A DNA stretch of 64,000 bases from Lunularia cruciata (lineage: Eukaryota > Streptophyta > Marchantiopsida > Lunulariales > Lunulariaceae). How positions within the stretch are numbered: the first letter of the stretch is position 1; each line of letters begins with the position of its first letter. The DNA lies in NCBI GenBank assembly GCA_948567375.1, contig OX419757.1, forward strand, positions 44,764,001-44,828,000, written 5' to 3'. Below the pieces are notes generated by a model. The model had not been told where the DNA came from. It made no database searches and was given only the letters and a program-made list of their open reading frames with translations. Shown piece by piece: positions 1-11,394 of the stretch. The translations under genes were made by a program, and so were the position numbers.

Positions 1-840
1 TGGGTTTAATAAGAGAAGTCCAGAGTGCCCAACATAATGGAAAAATTCTTGAGAAATTGAAAGATGTGATCAATGAGTTCCAAGATGTCTTTCCAGATGA
101 ATAACCGGTAGGTTTACCACCAAAAAGGATGAGTAGATCCTAAAATTGAGATACTTCCTAGAAAGACATATCCTTGTAAGCCTTATATCAACTATCACCA
201 CATGAGTTGGAGGAGTGTAAGGCTCAACTTAAGGATATGTTGCAAAAGGGGTTTATCTAACCCAATGTATCACCATATGGGGCTCTTATATTGTTTGTGA
301 AGAAGAAGGATGGAACAATGTGCAAGTGCATTGACTACCAAGGACTAAAACAAAAAACAATGAAGAAAAAATATCTATTACCTTGCATGGATGACTTGTT
401 TGATCAACTCAATGAGGCAAGGCACTTCACCAAGCTTGATTTGAGGAATGATTATAACCAAATCAAAATTGCAAAAGAAGACATACAAAAAATGACCTTT
501 TGAACAAGGTATGGTCACTTTGAGTACTTGGTGATGCCATTTGGCCTCACCAATGCTCCAACCACTTTCATGAGTTTGATGAATGACATATTTCATCCAT
601 AGTTGGATAAATCTGTTATTATTTTTCTTGATGACATCTTAGTCTATAGTAGGATGCTATACAGAGCACAAGCAACATTTGTGAGAAGTCCTCTAGATTC
701 TTTGACAAAATCAATTGTATGCCAAAATCTCAAAGTGCAAGTTTGGAAAATCTAAAGTAGACTACTTAGGGCATATAGTAAGTGTAAAAGGTATCCAAGT
801 GTTAAAAGAAAAGATGGAGGCCATTCAAAAATGTAGTGCT
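1..840 (+). pseudogene. Decayed reverse transcriptase of E1
   Basis: Translation across frames gives FVKKKDGT...CIDY near 291-336, then FTKLDLRNDYNQI near 424-462, [10 protein letters not shown] near 541-570 and the catalytic IIFLDDILVYS near 615-648. Both aspartates of the FLDD box survive. In-frame stops occur at 501 (TGA) and 600 (TAG), with frameshifts beyond 650. The start lies outside the window. The normal role is copying the element's RNA into cDNA in virus-like particles; this copy cannot make a whole enzyme. Confidence 0.85.
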
Positions 841-1019
841 CCAAAAGATTAGACTCAACTCAAGAGTTTCTTTGGGATTGATAGGGCTTTATCATTGATT
901 TGTCAAGGACTTCTCAAAAATTACACAACCTCTAACAACACTATTGTGCAAGAGGAAGAAGTAGATATGGGGAGCTACACAAGAATTTCCCCTTTAGGAG
1001 TTGAAAGATACATTACTAC

Positions 1020-1425
1020 ATGCACCAATCTTGAAATGGTATGACCCAAAATGTCCAATCAAGATGGTTATAGATGCATCAAGTGTAGCTATAGGAGCAG
1101 TCCTATAACAAAAATGGTAGGATGGATAGCACCCAATTGCATACTTCTCTTACAAGTTGTTATTGGCAGAATGCAGCTATCACACCATCAAATGAGAAGA
1201 GTTGGTCATTGTCCTTGCAACCAAGCATTGGAAGCACTATTTGGATGAGAAGGCATTTGTGGTAGAGACGGACTACAAACTTCTAGTCTACCTCAAGACA
1301 CAAAAAGATCTTTCTCGTCAACAAATCTGGTGAGCAAAGTGGAGATAACAATTCAACATGACAATCAGATATGTGGAAGGCAAGAAGCAACTTGCAGATG
1401 CATTCATTCAAATGCCAATGGTAAA
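1020..1425 (+). pseudogene. Decayed RNase H domain of E1
   Basis: Fragments matching a Ty3 RNase H are readable after frame changes: IDASSVAIGAV (about 1069-1101), an EELVIVLATKHWKHYL stretch (about 1196-1245), VETDYKLLVYL (about 1262-1295) and a terminal ADAF-like box (about 1396-1407). These correspond to the D-E-D-D catalytic residues, which degrade RNA in the RNA:DNA hybrid. Several stops and at least two frameshifts separate the blocks. It directly follows RT, as expected for Ty3/gypsy pol. Confidence 0.75.
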
Positions 1426-1579
1426 CAATTTGGTGGTGGAAGTCAAGATGAACCTTGAATTCTGGCCCAAGATTCTTGTTGCTACAAAAACGGATCCATA
1501 GATTGTAGGTGCTCAATCATCCAAAGGCATCACTAGTACCCAAGGACTCACCTTCTATGGTAGCATGTTATGGATCCCA

Positions 1580-2640
1580 GATGAGACGAATCTAAGGACC
1601 ACCATCCCAGTAGATTGTCATGATTCTGCCATTGTAGGTCATGTTGGAGTGGACAAGACCTTGGATGCGATCAAATGCCATTACTATTGGCCCAAGATGA
1701 GCAACAATGTGATGGAATATGTTTAGAGCTGCCTCCTTTGTCAAAAAAATGAGGCTTCTAATCAAGCTCCCAAAGGACTCCTCCAACCTCTCTCCACTCC
1801 TACATAACGTTGGGAATAGGTAAGCATGGATTTGGTTTGTGAATTGCCCAAGACCACCTCTAGGTTTGACTCCACATAGTCTTTGTCAACTTACTCAACA
1901 AATGATTCATATGCATTCTACCACTAAGGATGTGACTGCCCCGCAACTAGCTCAATTGTACTTAGATGCAATCTTTTCCCATCATGGCTTGTCTCAAATG
2001 CTCATCACAAATAGAAGCACTCAATTCACTATTTTGTTTTGGAGAACACTCTTTGGATTCTTCAAAACCAAATTGGCCATTTCTATAGCATACCATCCAT
2101 AGACCAATGGACAAACAAAGAGTGTAAATTGCACTATTGAGGACATGCTTTGGAGCTTTACTTTGGATGAGCAAGAGAGTTGGGAGACCTTACTCCCATT
2201 GGTGGAATTTCCGTACAATAGTTCAATGAATGCTTCCACATAAGTCACACCATTCTTCCTCATGTATCAAGAACATCCTTTCACAAATTTGATGAAGGTC
2301 CGTCCGGTGGGTACTAAGGTTGACAATGTCAACACTTTTGTTTCTAGAATCTAATAGGGTGTAGAGAATGCCAAGCATAGGTTGCAGATTGCCCAAAATT
2401 GGCAAAAGCAATATGTAGATGCACACCACCAACACATGGATTTCAACATGGGAGAGGCTATCAACCTCCAACTTCAAGTAAGTTGGTCCTCATAAGCTTA
2501 AAACTTATTTTATTGGATCTTTCTTCATCCTTTGTTGCATTGGCACAATGGCCTATCACCTCGAGCTACCGCCACATATGAAGATCCACCTGGTGTTTCA
2601 TGTTTCCTTATTACACTGATATGCTCCTTGTTCATCCCAC
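1580..2640 (+). pseudogene. Decayed integrase of E1
   Basis: The zinc-binding part ends in CLLCQKNEASN (about 1732-1764). The catalytic core includes a VSMDLV start (about 1820), a SHHGLSQMLITN region (about 1978-2013), then a YHP..NGQT segment and an EDML block (about 2089-2150). The C-terminal end reads YHLELPPHMKIHLVFHVSLL (about 2552-2611), the usual tail just before a chromodomain. Stops and frameshifts are frequent. The chromodomain that should follow is displaced to 6446 by the inserted L LTR. Confidence 0.8.
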
Positions 2641-3479
2641 TTCTCTCCCTTCCAAGAAAGTTGACCTTGTTTGTGGTGCACACATTTTTTGTTTTTTTCT
2701 GTTTATTAGCATTTGAGGGAAGAAGTAAGCACGAAAAGCCGAATTGTGAAAGAAGAATGGACGGAAGTGACTTTGGAGGAAATTGGAAGAAGGTAAGATT
2801 GGATCTAATGATGGAGGTACTCAGAAGAAGGGTATGATGGAAAAATGTCCAAAGAGCATCGTCTTTGGGTCAGAAAGTGCAAGTGATACAAAGACCATCT
2901 AACAACCTTGGTACATGGCAAGAAAGTACACTTCAAGAAATTGCGAAGGCAGAAGAAGCATGTCTTGACAATGACCGGACATCAACACGCAGAAGAGTGG
3001 AGGTCAAATTTGAAATCAACTGAAGAATGACTGCAATTTGGAGTAATATAAGATTGTGATTGCGCAAGGACAAGTTGAATATGCCAAGTAAATTTCCAAT
3101 TCCTTTGAGTAGTCATCTTGTAGTAATGCGTGTCCGGAAGCCAATTGAGAGTGAAATTTTTTGAAATCCAGAAGGGGTTAGAGTGTCTTGTCCAGGAGAG
3201 TGCATCATCTTTCATTGTCAAAAAACAAGAGAGAACATCATGGCAAAGAAGGTCACAAATGCTCTGGCGGTGTGAAGCTTTGCAATTCGTAGGTTAGATG
3301 TGGTAGCCAGAATCAAGGTCTTGAATAGACTTCTTATTACATTTTTAGCATGGAATTGGAATTTCAGTTTCCCAGGAGTAATGGCAGAGATAGCTGCCAG
3401 TAATTGTGAGGAGGGTCCCGAAGTTGAAGGGAAGAGAGGAAATCTGGCTTGATGGACTGAGTCGGATTGGAGGTTAGTA

Positions 3480-3930
3480 TTGGAGAAGGAAGCAAGAGAA
3501 CCAACGAGGACCACCTTTTGTCGGAAGTGTGATGCTGCAAAAGAGACGGCAAAAATCCAAAACTCTTTCTTTGCTCCGAGAACCACGAATGGCTACAAGG
3601 TGGAGTCCTATCGGGATCCGATTAGGAGAAGTATTGTGGGGGCAATGATGGCTATGTTCAAGCCAGAACAAACAACTTACATGAACATGCAACAAGCGGT
3701 CTTCTTCCACCAGATGTTTGCAAGGGTAAAGGTGAATTGGGCAAAGTGTTTTCACCACCAAACGAGGTAGACGGTAATCAATTGGCGGACAAGTTTGCCT
3801 CTCCATTAATTTGCACCATTTGTAGCACACTTCTACTTTGGGTTGAACTTGCTAACAGTAGAGGAGAGGCATTGCATGGTGTCCTATTTCCATCCTGACT
3901 TAAGATGGGAAGCGGATGGAGAAGAGTGAT
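3480..3930 (+). pseudogene. ORF remnant in U3 of L LTR copy 1, upstream block
   Basis: A 96-codon open stretch (3480-3770) contains FFHQMFARVKVNWAKCF. Past one stop the same reading continues with an APFVAHFYFGLNLL-like segment to about 3900. I do not recognise the family. The sequence looks like genuine protein rather than noise (aromatic and charged residues, and it continues after the stop). It lies upstream of the acidic and coiled-coil blocks and may once have been one gene with them. Possibly a captured host gene, or an element-specific extra ORF. Confidence 0.4.
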
Positions 3931-3935
3931 AGTAT

Positions 3936-4712
3936 ATGATACACCTGCGAGCCAATGATGAACACTTCTTGAAGATAGGACAATGGAAGACGGAAGAAGT
4001 CACAAGTCCAAAGACGAAGAAGCGCAGTAAACCCAAAGGGGCAAAGTTGCCTCCAGCTCAAAGGAAGACCCAAAGACTGGTTATGCAGAGTAAGAAGATG
4101 GTGAGAGAAGCATCATTGAAATCAGAGTCTGAAGAAGAAACAAAGTTGCAAGGAGAGGAATCAGAAGAAGATGAACTTACCTTACAAAGTGAGGAGTCTG
4201 GAAGTGATAGTGAGGAGGAACCTAAGGTTCAGCAATCGGTGGGGGTCAGTGAAACTTTTCATGTGATGATTGACAGAGTACCCGGAAGAACAAGTCATTG
4301 CGTAGCCCTGGTGGTGAATAAGCAAAGACCAGAGGAAAAGGAGTATCCTGTGGGGCCGAGTTCAATCGGTAAAGGAGAAGACAGTTCAGACGCGGTGTCT
4401 CTGATGATACAAAGATTGGGACTTTGGCAAAAGGAGCCAATGAAGGAGCCAAAGAATGGAGATGAAGATGGCAATGAAGATCAAGATAACTTCGGTGGGA
4501 TACTATATCTAGCACAGGTTGTCACACCATTGCTAGAGCTACTGAAGGAGCATTGGAACATCATTCCCCAAGATCATAGAAAGGTGATGAATGAGTTGCA
4601 ATTGGTGAAGCATATGTTGAGTGAAGTGAAGGGTTGCATGAGCAACAAGTCCGAAGAAATGAAGAAATTGAGAACTTCAAAGAGAGGAAGTCTTGAAGAA
4701 GAAGGCTTTTGA
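3936..4712 (+). pseudogene. Acidic/basic low-complexity ORF in U3 of L LTR copy 1 (258 aa)
   Basis: An open frame from ATG 3936 to TGA 4710. Residues about 20-60 are Lys/Arg-rich (KTKKRSKPKG), about 60-100 Glu/Ser-rich (acidic), and about 190-240 helical with VVTPLLELLKEHW. That helical stretch resembles VHTVTPMMEALEE in the decayed minus-strand gene at 47503-47793, so the two probably share an ancestral family. No enzyme motif is visible. An ORF inside an LTR is unusual. It is upstream of the TATA box at 5740, so a transcript starting there would contain it only from the 3' LTR. Confidence 0.5.
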
Positions 4713-4785
4713 GATGTTACAAGAGAGCTGCGAGTCAAGAGGAAAAGAACTATAGAAGCAAGTAGGATAATTGAAGGAGTAGGCG

Positions 4786-5619
4786 ATGTGGCTGAGCAAA
4801 CTGAAGGAGGAAGTGAGTGATGTGCGCATCAAGAATAATCATTTGAAGGCAACGACAACAATAATGGAGCAGGAGTTGGATAGCTTGAAGACGAGTGCAG
4901 CTAGGAAGGATCAAGCATGGCAAAGGGAGCTAGCAGTCAGGTATGAAGAAGAAGGAAGATTGCGAGAGCTGGTACAAAGTGCTAAGTTACAGAGTGCACA
5001 GTATGTGGAGGAGAAGAAGATGCTTGCTGCTGAGTGCAAAGATGAGTTGAAGATGTACCGCAAAGAGTTGAAGGTAGAGTGCTCTCAAGAGTATGAGTCA
5101 AAATCAGTAGGAGAAGTTGCAGGAAAGTTGCAAGCAATCTTGAGTATGGAGGCTAAAGGGAGATTGGAAGAAGCACGTCTACATGAGTTAAAGTTACTTG
5201 TACAGGAAACTTGAAAGAGAAAAGCCAAAGATGTGGATATGAACACATTGCTGATCCGATTAAGGGAGCGAGTAGACCGGAAAATGTTAGAAGTAGAAGA
5301 CAATGTTAGTCTCAGATTAGATTTAGTCAATTCGGAGTTAGAGAAAAATAAGAATAGTGTGACAGCAGAGAGGAAGTCCGATGTTGCAAAAGTAGGAATT
5401 CAGGTGTCATTGGACTTGTTATTTGACACATTAGAGAAGAGTGGGTTAGGAGATAAAGAGTTAGATAAGTCACTCCTTAGTGCAATTGTAGTTCCTAGTG
5501 TAGAAGTAGTAGAATTAGTGCAAGAATTGGTAGAATTAGCTATACCCGAAGAAGGAGAAGTGATAGGAAGATCATCGGGTTTGGAAGCCAATGATGAGGT
5601 AGACATTGGATTGGTGTAA
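4786..5619 (+). pseudogene. Coiled-coil ORF remnant in U3 of L LTR copy 1
   Basis: Two consecutive open stretches (4786-5214 and 5233-5619), separated by a TGA, read as one long helical protein. The first is heptad-like and rich in Glu, Lys and Leu (MEQELDSLKTSAARKDQAWQ near residue 27). The second continues with EVEDNVSLRLDLVNSELEKN and then a Val/Glu-rich tail. Short pieces of the second part (LEKSG, ELVQELVELA) align at DNA level with L copy 2 near 34870-34970. No catalytic motif is seen. Function unknown. Confidence 0.45.
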
Positions 5620-5739
5620 GTACCAATTTTGAGATAGGGAGAGGTAGATATGAAGAGATGGATTGTCAGTTTGGATCTACGAGTAGGAAAATATGTTAGG
5701 AAGCGGTGCATAGGTAGGAAGAACTGCGGTTTGCTTCAG

Positions 5740-5747
5740 TATATAAG
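5740..5747 (+). promoter_or_regulatory. TATA box of L LTR copy 1
   Basis: TATATAAG precedes AGGAGCATTTGCAG. The aligned copy 2 has TATTTAAG at 35173-35180 followed by AGTGGCATTTGCAG. Conserved position before a conserved R region supports it as the U3 core promoter. Confidence 0.5.
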
Positions 5748-6445
5748 AGGAGCATTTGCAGTACTATGTTGTTCAGTATTCAAATTTCTAAAGATAGATA
5801 AAGCAAAGTGCTAGTTTTCAGTGCTCGTCGCTTGAGCTTAATTCTAATTGTCAATTATGTGTTTGTGTTTGTGAGTGTGTGGAGAATTCCAAAGTGCAAG
5901 TCAGTGTGTCTGTGGATGTTGGATTCTGCAGCCTTGATCTTCATTCTGTGTGTGTGATCCTAAGTGAAGTGCATCAGAGCAATGCCTTGACAGATCTGAG
6001 AGGAATTGTAATGTTGGTAGTATTCTGCATTTGTGAGTGCAACACAAAGTTGATGTGAAGCAATTTTGATCGAGGAAGTTGTGCCTTCAATAGAGGGGTG
6101 GAACACAATTCTGAGATGAAATTGTTCTTTGTAGTGAAGTGCCATCTTCGGGAGAATTTGAATCATCACAATCAAGAGTTGTTTGGACAGAATTTACTAT
6201 GTTGTGATTATGTGTGTGTATTTGTGACAAGTTGTCAAGATTGTGAGCTTGTTACTCTCTTCTGGGTGTAGTTTCTACCTGAGAGATCAAAGAAGAAATC
6301 AAGAAAAACTACAAGTGACTGTTTGACTTTGTATTTGACCAATTCTAAATTGTTTCTCTACGGGAACAAAATTTACTTACCCAATTACCGCAAAAGTGAT
6401 ACTTGCCGGGTTGCACATTGTCCAACACTTGTTGATGAGGTGAAG

Positions 6446-6640
6446 GAGTATGAGGTCGAACGTATTCTCCCAAAATACATCCGTGGTACTCGCCATCCGC
6501 GTATGGAATATCTAGTCCATTGGAAAGGTTACCCACTATATGAGGCAACATGAGAGTCAATAGCCAACTTTACCAATGCACCAATGTCAGTTCAATCTTT
6601 TGAGCAACAACTTTGCGACATGATGACATTGCGTCTTAAA
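6446..6640 (+). pseudogene. Chromodomain of E1 integrase, separated from pol by the L LTR
   Basis: Reads EYEVERILPKYIRG, then MEYLVHWKGYP (about 6503-6535) and, after a TGA in place of the expected Trp, ESIANFTNAPMS. This is the typical C-terminal chromodomain of plant chromovirus integrases, which directs integration to modified histones. The upstream part of integrase lies 3.7 kb away because of the insertion at 2672-6417. The W-to-stop change fits TGG to TGA. Confidence 0.85.
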
Positions 6641-6654
6641 GGGGAGGTCTATTA

Positions 6655-7275
6655 TACAAGTAGCTAGACATATCATTTGGAGGTGGAAATTGGCTTGGTA
6701 ACATCTAGGAGGATATTGTGTATAATAGGCTAAGAAGATAAGATAGAGGTGTCACCAAAATAGTACTTCAACTAATAATGAAAAAGTTAAAAATAGCCTA
6801 AAAACTTAAGAGCCAATTTTTGAGGCCTAAACAAATTAATGAGGCCTCAAAATTAGACAGATTCCTCCCTCCTCAAGGAATATAGGCTTGCCTTTCCCCC
6901 CCCCCCCTCCCTCCCCTCCCCTCCCCAAAGATCTTTTCTATCAGGAGCTTTCCAATGGTACCTCATCCACACAATTTTGACCTCCCTATAGGAAGATTCC
7001 CTAAAGATTCCCTTTGGTCAAACAAGTTTGACCAACTAGATAGGACAAGGATTGACATATCACCCATCCAAAGAGATAATCCAAGGATAGAGCTCACTTA
7101 CATGTCACTAATTCATAAATCTGATCCAAAGGATGAAGCTTCCTTTAAGTGGATCCTCTTTGCTATATAATAAAGAAAGATGCTCCTTTGGAGCATCAAA
7201 GTATTGAGTGTGAAACTAGTGTTTTCTCTCTAGTATCTCTCTTGGAGAATTCTCTTGTCCTCACATAATTACACT
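6655..7275 (+). repeat. Probable 3' LTR of E1
   Basis: Follows a purine-rich PPT-like stretch (AAAGGGGAGG, 6638-6647). Contains a TATA-like TATATAATAA near 7162-7175 and a short stem GCTCC..GGAGC just after it. The other LTR is outside the window, so the exact ends cannot be tested; both boundaries are estimates. Confidence 0.4.
6896..6926 (+). repeat. C12 run followed by CCCT-type repeats
   Basis: Twelve consecutive C (6896-6907) are followed by CCCT/CCCCT repeats to about 6926. The minus strand therefore has five or more G-runs of three or longer, a G-quadruplex-capable tract, inside the probable E1 3' LTR. Confidence 0.8.
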
Positions 7276-7549
7276 GTTATGATACCACACCATGGATTAA
7301 CCCATCCAATATTACACTATTATGATACCGTAATTATACATATGATTATGAATAAAATTTAACAATAACAAAAACTGGATTGAATCAAATAAAATCAAAC
7401 AATAGTACACAATCACCTTCTTTGAAGAGCTCCACCTTCTTCTTGTCATAGATCTCCTTTTATTTCCTTTGGGCTTGCTCCACTCAAACCATAGCAATTG
7501 CTCTTACCTCCTCCAATTCCATGAGTTTATCCTTCCTTGACTTTTATGC

Positions 7550-8620
7550 ATCAACTCCTTGTGCTTTCTTAAATCTCCTATGAATGGCTTGGAAGGTAGG
7601 AAGATCAAAGTGAATAGGCAAGGTAGACTCAATACCACATACCAATTGAAATGGAGAATATTTGGTGGAAGTCTTCATGGTTGTCATATACTCCCACAGA
7701 ATTGCATGATTCCTCTTGTCCCAATGATATTATCTTGGCCAATATCATGCACAAGGTCTGATTGGTTCTCTTTGCCAAGCCATTGGAATTTGGATTATAG
7801 GATGTAGTAACTCTATGTGTGATAGAGGAATATCATAAGATAGTTGTAGTGATGTTCCCTATAAACTCTCCTCCTCTATCAAAACTCAACTCCAAAGGGC
7901 CCCCAAACCTAGTGATAATGCATTTTAAGAAATCTACCAACTTCATTTTCATTCTTGTGCTTCCAATGTTTAGCCTCAACCCAGTCGGTAAGGTTATCAA
8001 TAACTACCATAATGTACCAATTGTTCCTTGAGGTTCTATTGAGAGTACCTACCAAGTCAATTCTCCACTTCTCAAAAGTTCCTAGAAAAAGAATTGATCT
8101 AAGAAGTGAAGTGGAAGTAAAATTTCTACCAAAATCTTGACAAACATTACAAGTTTCCCAATATTCAAGACAATCCTTGAAAATTCCCTTCCAATAGTAA
8201 TCTGCATCTAGAATCTTAAAACCAATCACCTTTCTTACATAGTGTCCCCCACATACTAAACCTCATGAAACTCCTTTTATGAGTATGATAGATTCTTCCT
8301 TACCCACTACTCTTTGAAGTAGACCATTTGCTCCTTGGTGAAAAAGAATATCTTCCACCATTGTGTAAGGTCTAGATTTTGCTGCAAGAGTCTTCCTATC
8401 CTTAGCATGCATCCCTTCTAGATAGTTACCTCATGTAACAAAAACCAAAATCTCCTTGTACTCCATTGAAACCTCTTGAGTGATTGAGATTGTCATGAGC
8501 TCCTCATCCAAGAAGGAATTATTCAATTCCATCAAGATCGTAGGCCTTAGATAACAAATCTGCATTTGCATATTTCTCCCCTGGCCTATCTTCAATGGTG
8601 TAGTCATACTCAAACAAGAG
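7550..8620 (-). pseudogene. Decayed integrase of E2
   Basis: The minus strand 8229-7909 encodes YYWKGIFKDC...CNVCQDFGR (zinc-binding CxxC part), then WRIDLVGTLN and WYIMVVIDNLTDWVEAK, the start of the catalytic core. Further core and C-terminal pieces continue leftward to about 7550 with frameshifts. The family joins element cDNA to host DNA. The copy is interrupted by stops and is not functional. Confidence 0.75.
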
Positions 8621-8621
8621 T

Positions 8622-9830
8622 ATCATCCTCCTTACTAGCCTCCCTTTCACATTAGGCTTGTTGAAGATGTACTTCAAAGCCTTGTGATCCATGACAAATA
8701 GTAGCTTTCCACTGAATCAAGAAGTGTCTAAATTTCTTGAGACCAAAGATCACTACCAACACTTCTCTCTCCGTGATTGAGTAGTTCTTTTCTATTGAAA
8801 ACATTTGTCTACTAGTATAAGCTATTGGATGATCCTACTCATGTTGGTCTAATTGACTAAGAGTGCATCCTTTAGCTACATTAGAAGCATTAGTGTAGAG
8901 GATGAAAGGCTTACTCCAATTAGGTTTAGCAAGAATTGGAGCCACAACAAGGGATTGCTTGAGCTTTTCAAAAGCTTTGAAAGCCTCCTTGTCTTCCAAA
9001 ATCACCATGTATTCTACACCCTTCTTCATATAGATGGTCAATGCATAATTCTTGTTGGAAAATGAGAAAATATACCTCCTATAGTACCCAATGATCCCCA
9101 AGAATTGGCATAACTTAATCAAGCTTGAAGGGAATGGAAGGCCCGAGATTTTCTTCACCTCCTCAAGATCAACTATTATTCCATCCTTGGAAATGATATG
9201 CCCTAAAAGTAGACCTTCTTCACAACCAAAAATGCAATTCTCTTGGTTAAGTGATGCATTTTCTTCATCCAAGCATTGCAAGACCTTGATCAAGTGTTCA
9301 AAGTGCTTTCCGTGCTCCCATAGACACAAAAGTCACCAATGAAGTCTCTCAAAAATTCCCCAATGAAAGTTTCAAACACCTTGTTCATGAACCAATGGAA
9401 TATGGCTGGAGCATTGCAAAGCCTAAGAGGGATGACCTTGAAAGAAGAAGTACTCCAAGGTGTAGTGAGTGATAGTAATCAATTGTTGATGCTTTGATGC
9501 AATCTTGATTTGGTTATACTCATCATGACCATCTCCAAAATTATACCTCTTATAACCTACAACCTCCTCTAAGATCTCATCAATGGATGACAAAGGGTGA
9601 TAGTCCTTCTTAGTAATAATGTTGAGCTTCTTGTAATTCACACATACTCAAAGCTTGCCATTTTGTTCTTCATAATCACAATTGGAGATACCAATTTTGA
9701 ATTTTCTACCTCAAAGATAAGTCCGGTACCCTTGAGCTCATCAAGCTCCTCCTTCACAACAAAAGCTATTGGTGGGCTAATGCAATATTTCTTTTTGGCA
9801 GACTGGTCTTGCATGTGACTCCACCTCTAT
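8622..9830 (-). pseudogene. Decayed reverse transcriptase and RNase H of E2
   Basis: Minus strand 9641-9423 holds the RT palm start (YKKLNIITKKDYHPL; GHDEYNQIKIA). The region 9420-9330 covers FCNAPAIFHW-like text and the catalytic turn, which reads FIGDFCVYG, so the first Asp of the usual DD pair is Gly. Minus strand 9329-8835 continues after a one-base shift with LLLGHIISKDGI, FLGIIGYYRRYI and the RNase H entry (FILYTNAS). RNase H debris runs on to about 8622. Confidence 0.75.
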
Positions 9831-10147
9831 CTCGTACTCCTCCAAGGTGATTTCCTTAAGATCCTTGTAACTAAAAGCAAACACATGGATGAACCTTTGG
9901 AAAATCTCTCCAAATCTCACCTTCTCCTCCTTGATAACATTTGGACCATACTTGAGGGTAGATAACCTCCTCTATATCTCCTCAAGTGTTAATGGTGATT
10001 TATCTAGGTCCTTTATACCTCTAGCTTAGGTGCAAAATCCATAGCACACAAAGGATACACAATTGAATCAAAATCAGATTCATCTTCCTCTTTAGAAGTC
10101 TCTTTGTCCATGCTTGTGTCCACACTTGAAGCTCCTTCTTTTGAAAC

Positions 10148-10790
10148 TTATTCCCAATAATCAAAAGATGGTGTATCTGAACATGAAGTGTTGGTGATGT
10201 TTTTCATAGGAACTGTAAGTTGATGGTTTGATGGCCCAATGCTCAAGTACCCTTTGTGCCATAGATCAATTGTTTGTGCTACTCTTAACCATGGCTTCCC
10301 AAGTAGCAAATCATAACTTGAATCCTTCAAGACTTGGAAAGTCATGAGATTTTGAATCTTGAAAGTCATGAGATTTTGAACTCCCATAACTAAAACTACC
10401 ACCTTATCTATCACCTCTATTGGTCAAACTTGTTGCTTTCTTGCCATGTTCACTATAAATGTTGAAGGTCTAGAGGGTATCATACCAAAATTCTTCATCA
10501 ACCCCTCCAATATGGCATTCATTATAGATCATCCATCAACAAAATCATCATTCATATTGTGACCATTCACTCTCATATCAACCTTGGAGGTATATTCACA
10601 AGCCTCCCATGGTGTTGGTTTGGCATCCACCACCTCCATTGATATTGGAGCTTTCTCTCTTGCTTTCTTCCTCCTCTTGCTCCTTGTAGAACTCAAACCA
10701 CCTCTAAACTTCTTTCTCAAGGTGAGATTCAAAGCAATCAGTTGGCCCACTATGATATTAGCCTTGTGATTACCAAAATCCTCCAACATA
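10148..10790 (-). pseudogene. Decayed protease region of E2
   Basis: Minus strand 10414-10148 ends with SYDLLLGKPWL, the conserved C-terminal hydrophobic-LLG-PWL box of retroviral-type aspartic proteases. Minus strand 10789-10529 is a Lys/Arg-rich linker, and the expected D-[ST]-G region lies around 10500 (VDG-like, unclear). A 20-base near-duplicate (GTCATGAGATTTTGAA, at about 10342 and 10367) sits inside. The family cleaves the Gag-Pol polyprotein; this copy is broken. Confidence 0.5.
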
Positions 10791-11166
10791 TTGTAGTTTC
10801 ATTGTTTCTTTGAGATCAAGAAGTCCTCCATCCCCAACTTCTTCCTTGGAGTCTTTGTTATTGATGGTGTTGAGGTGCTAGTGCAAGTGCTCCTAGTAGG
10901 CATAGGAGTATCCTTGCTAGGAGAAAATTTGTGAGAAGAGTGTACATCCTTTGCAAAAAAACTCTCTTCTTCTCTTGTGCCAAAAGATTCAAATTAAGAC
11001 CTTTGGAGTTTGATCACTTCCCTTTCTTATACTTGTTCTCAACCATATCTATGGATATTATTCCCTTACCTTTTTTTGGATTAGGAGCCACTTGGATTTC
11101 ACTACCTTCCTATTTCCCTCTATTGGCTCATTCATAACTCCTTCCTCCATGGTAAGTGGAATTTGG

Positions 11167-11208
11167 GCAATTCCTTTGGATATGACTTCTTCCTCCACAA
11201 TCAAAGCA
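11167..11208 (-). pseudogene. Gag zinc knuckle of E2
   Basis: The minus strand reads CFDCGGRSHIQRNC, a perfect CX2CX4HX4C nucleocapsid knuckle. It lies between the protease region and the B1 insertion, as expected for the C-terminus of Gag. Flanking Gag sequence is frameshifted. Confidence 0.8.
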
Positions 11209-11389
11209 ATGTTTATCATTGAAATTGTTGGTTGGTATGTTGGCTTCCTCTATATAGATAGATTCCATACCTCTTAGGCCCTCTCCGCACATTCAGATCC
11301 ACCTCTCTCTTCTCCCATAGTTGCACTACATTGATCTTGAGATCTACAAGTTGTTATGTGATGGTTTGAAGTGGATCTTTTGGTAGAGG

Positions 11390-11394
11390 TACAA
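11390..11394. repeat. Left target-site duplication of B1 (TACAA)
   Basis: TACAA immediately before the LTR terminus TGTAAAAGAC; the identical 5-mer follows the right LTR at 17076-17080. Confidence 0.95.

Larger units (their letters stand above)
2672..6417 (+). repeat. L-family long LTR, copy 1 (apparently solo), inserted in E1
   Basis: Starts TGTGGTGCACACATTTTTT and ends GGTTGCACA. The copy at 33959-35834 starts TGTTGTACCCACATTTTTC and ends GTTGTCACA, and about 1 kb at the 3' side aligns clearly between copies (for example 5738-6417 with 35171-35834). Flanking 5-mers TTGTT (2667-2671) and TTGTC (6418-6422) form an imperfect target duplication. The LTR splits E1 between the integrase tail and the chromodomain. 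At about 3.7 kb it is far longer than copy 2, because of ORF-bearing sequence in U3. Boundaries were inferred by eye. Confidence 0.7.
1..7275 (+). mobile_element. Ty3/gypsy chromovirus copy E1, 5' part outside window, split by an LTR insertion
   Basis: Decayed pol reads RT, RNase H, integrase in order from base 1 to about 2650. It is interrupted at 2672-6417 by a foreign LTR, and resumes at 6418 with a chromodomain followed by a purine-rich tract (around 6638-6648) and a probable 3' LTR. Order and chromodomain place it among plant chromoviruses. Many stops and frameshifts make it non-autonomous. It is the oldest layer here because it hosts the L-family insertion. Confidence 0.85.

Noticed and set aside
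7262-7330. Duplicated TTATGATACC words as an LTR terminus or primer site
   Set aside because: They resemble a primer-site complement only partly, and no LTR boundary could be matched to a second copy.
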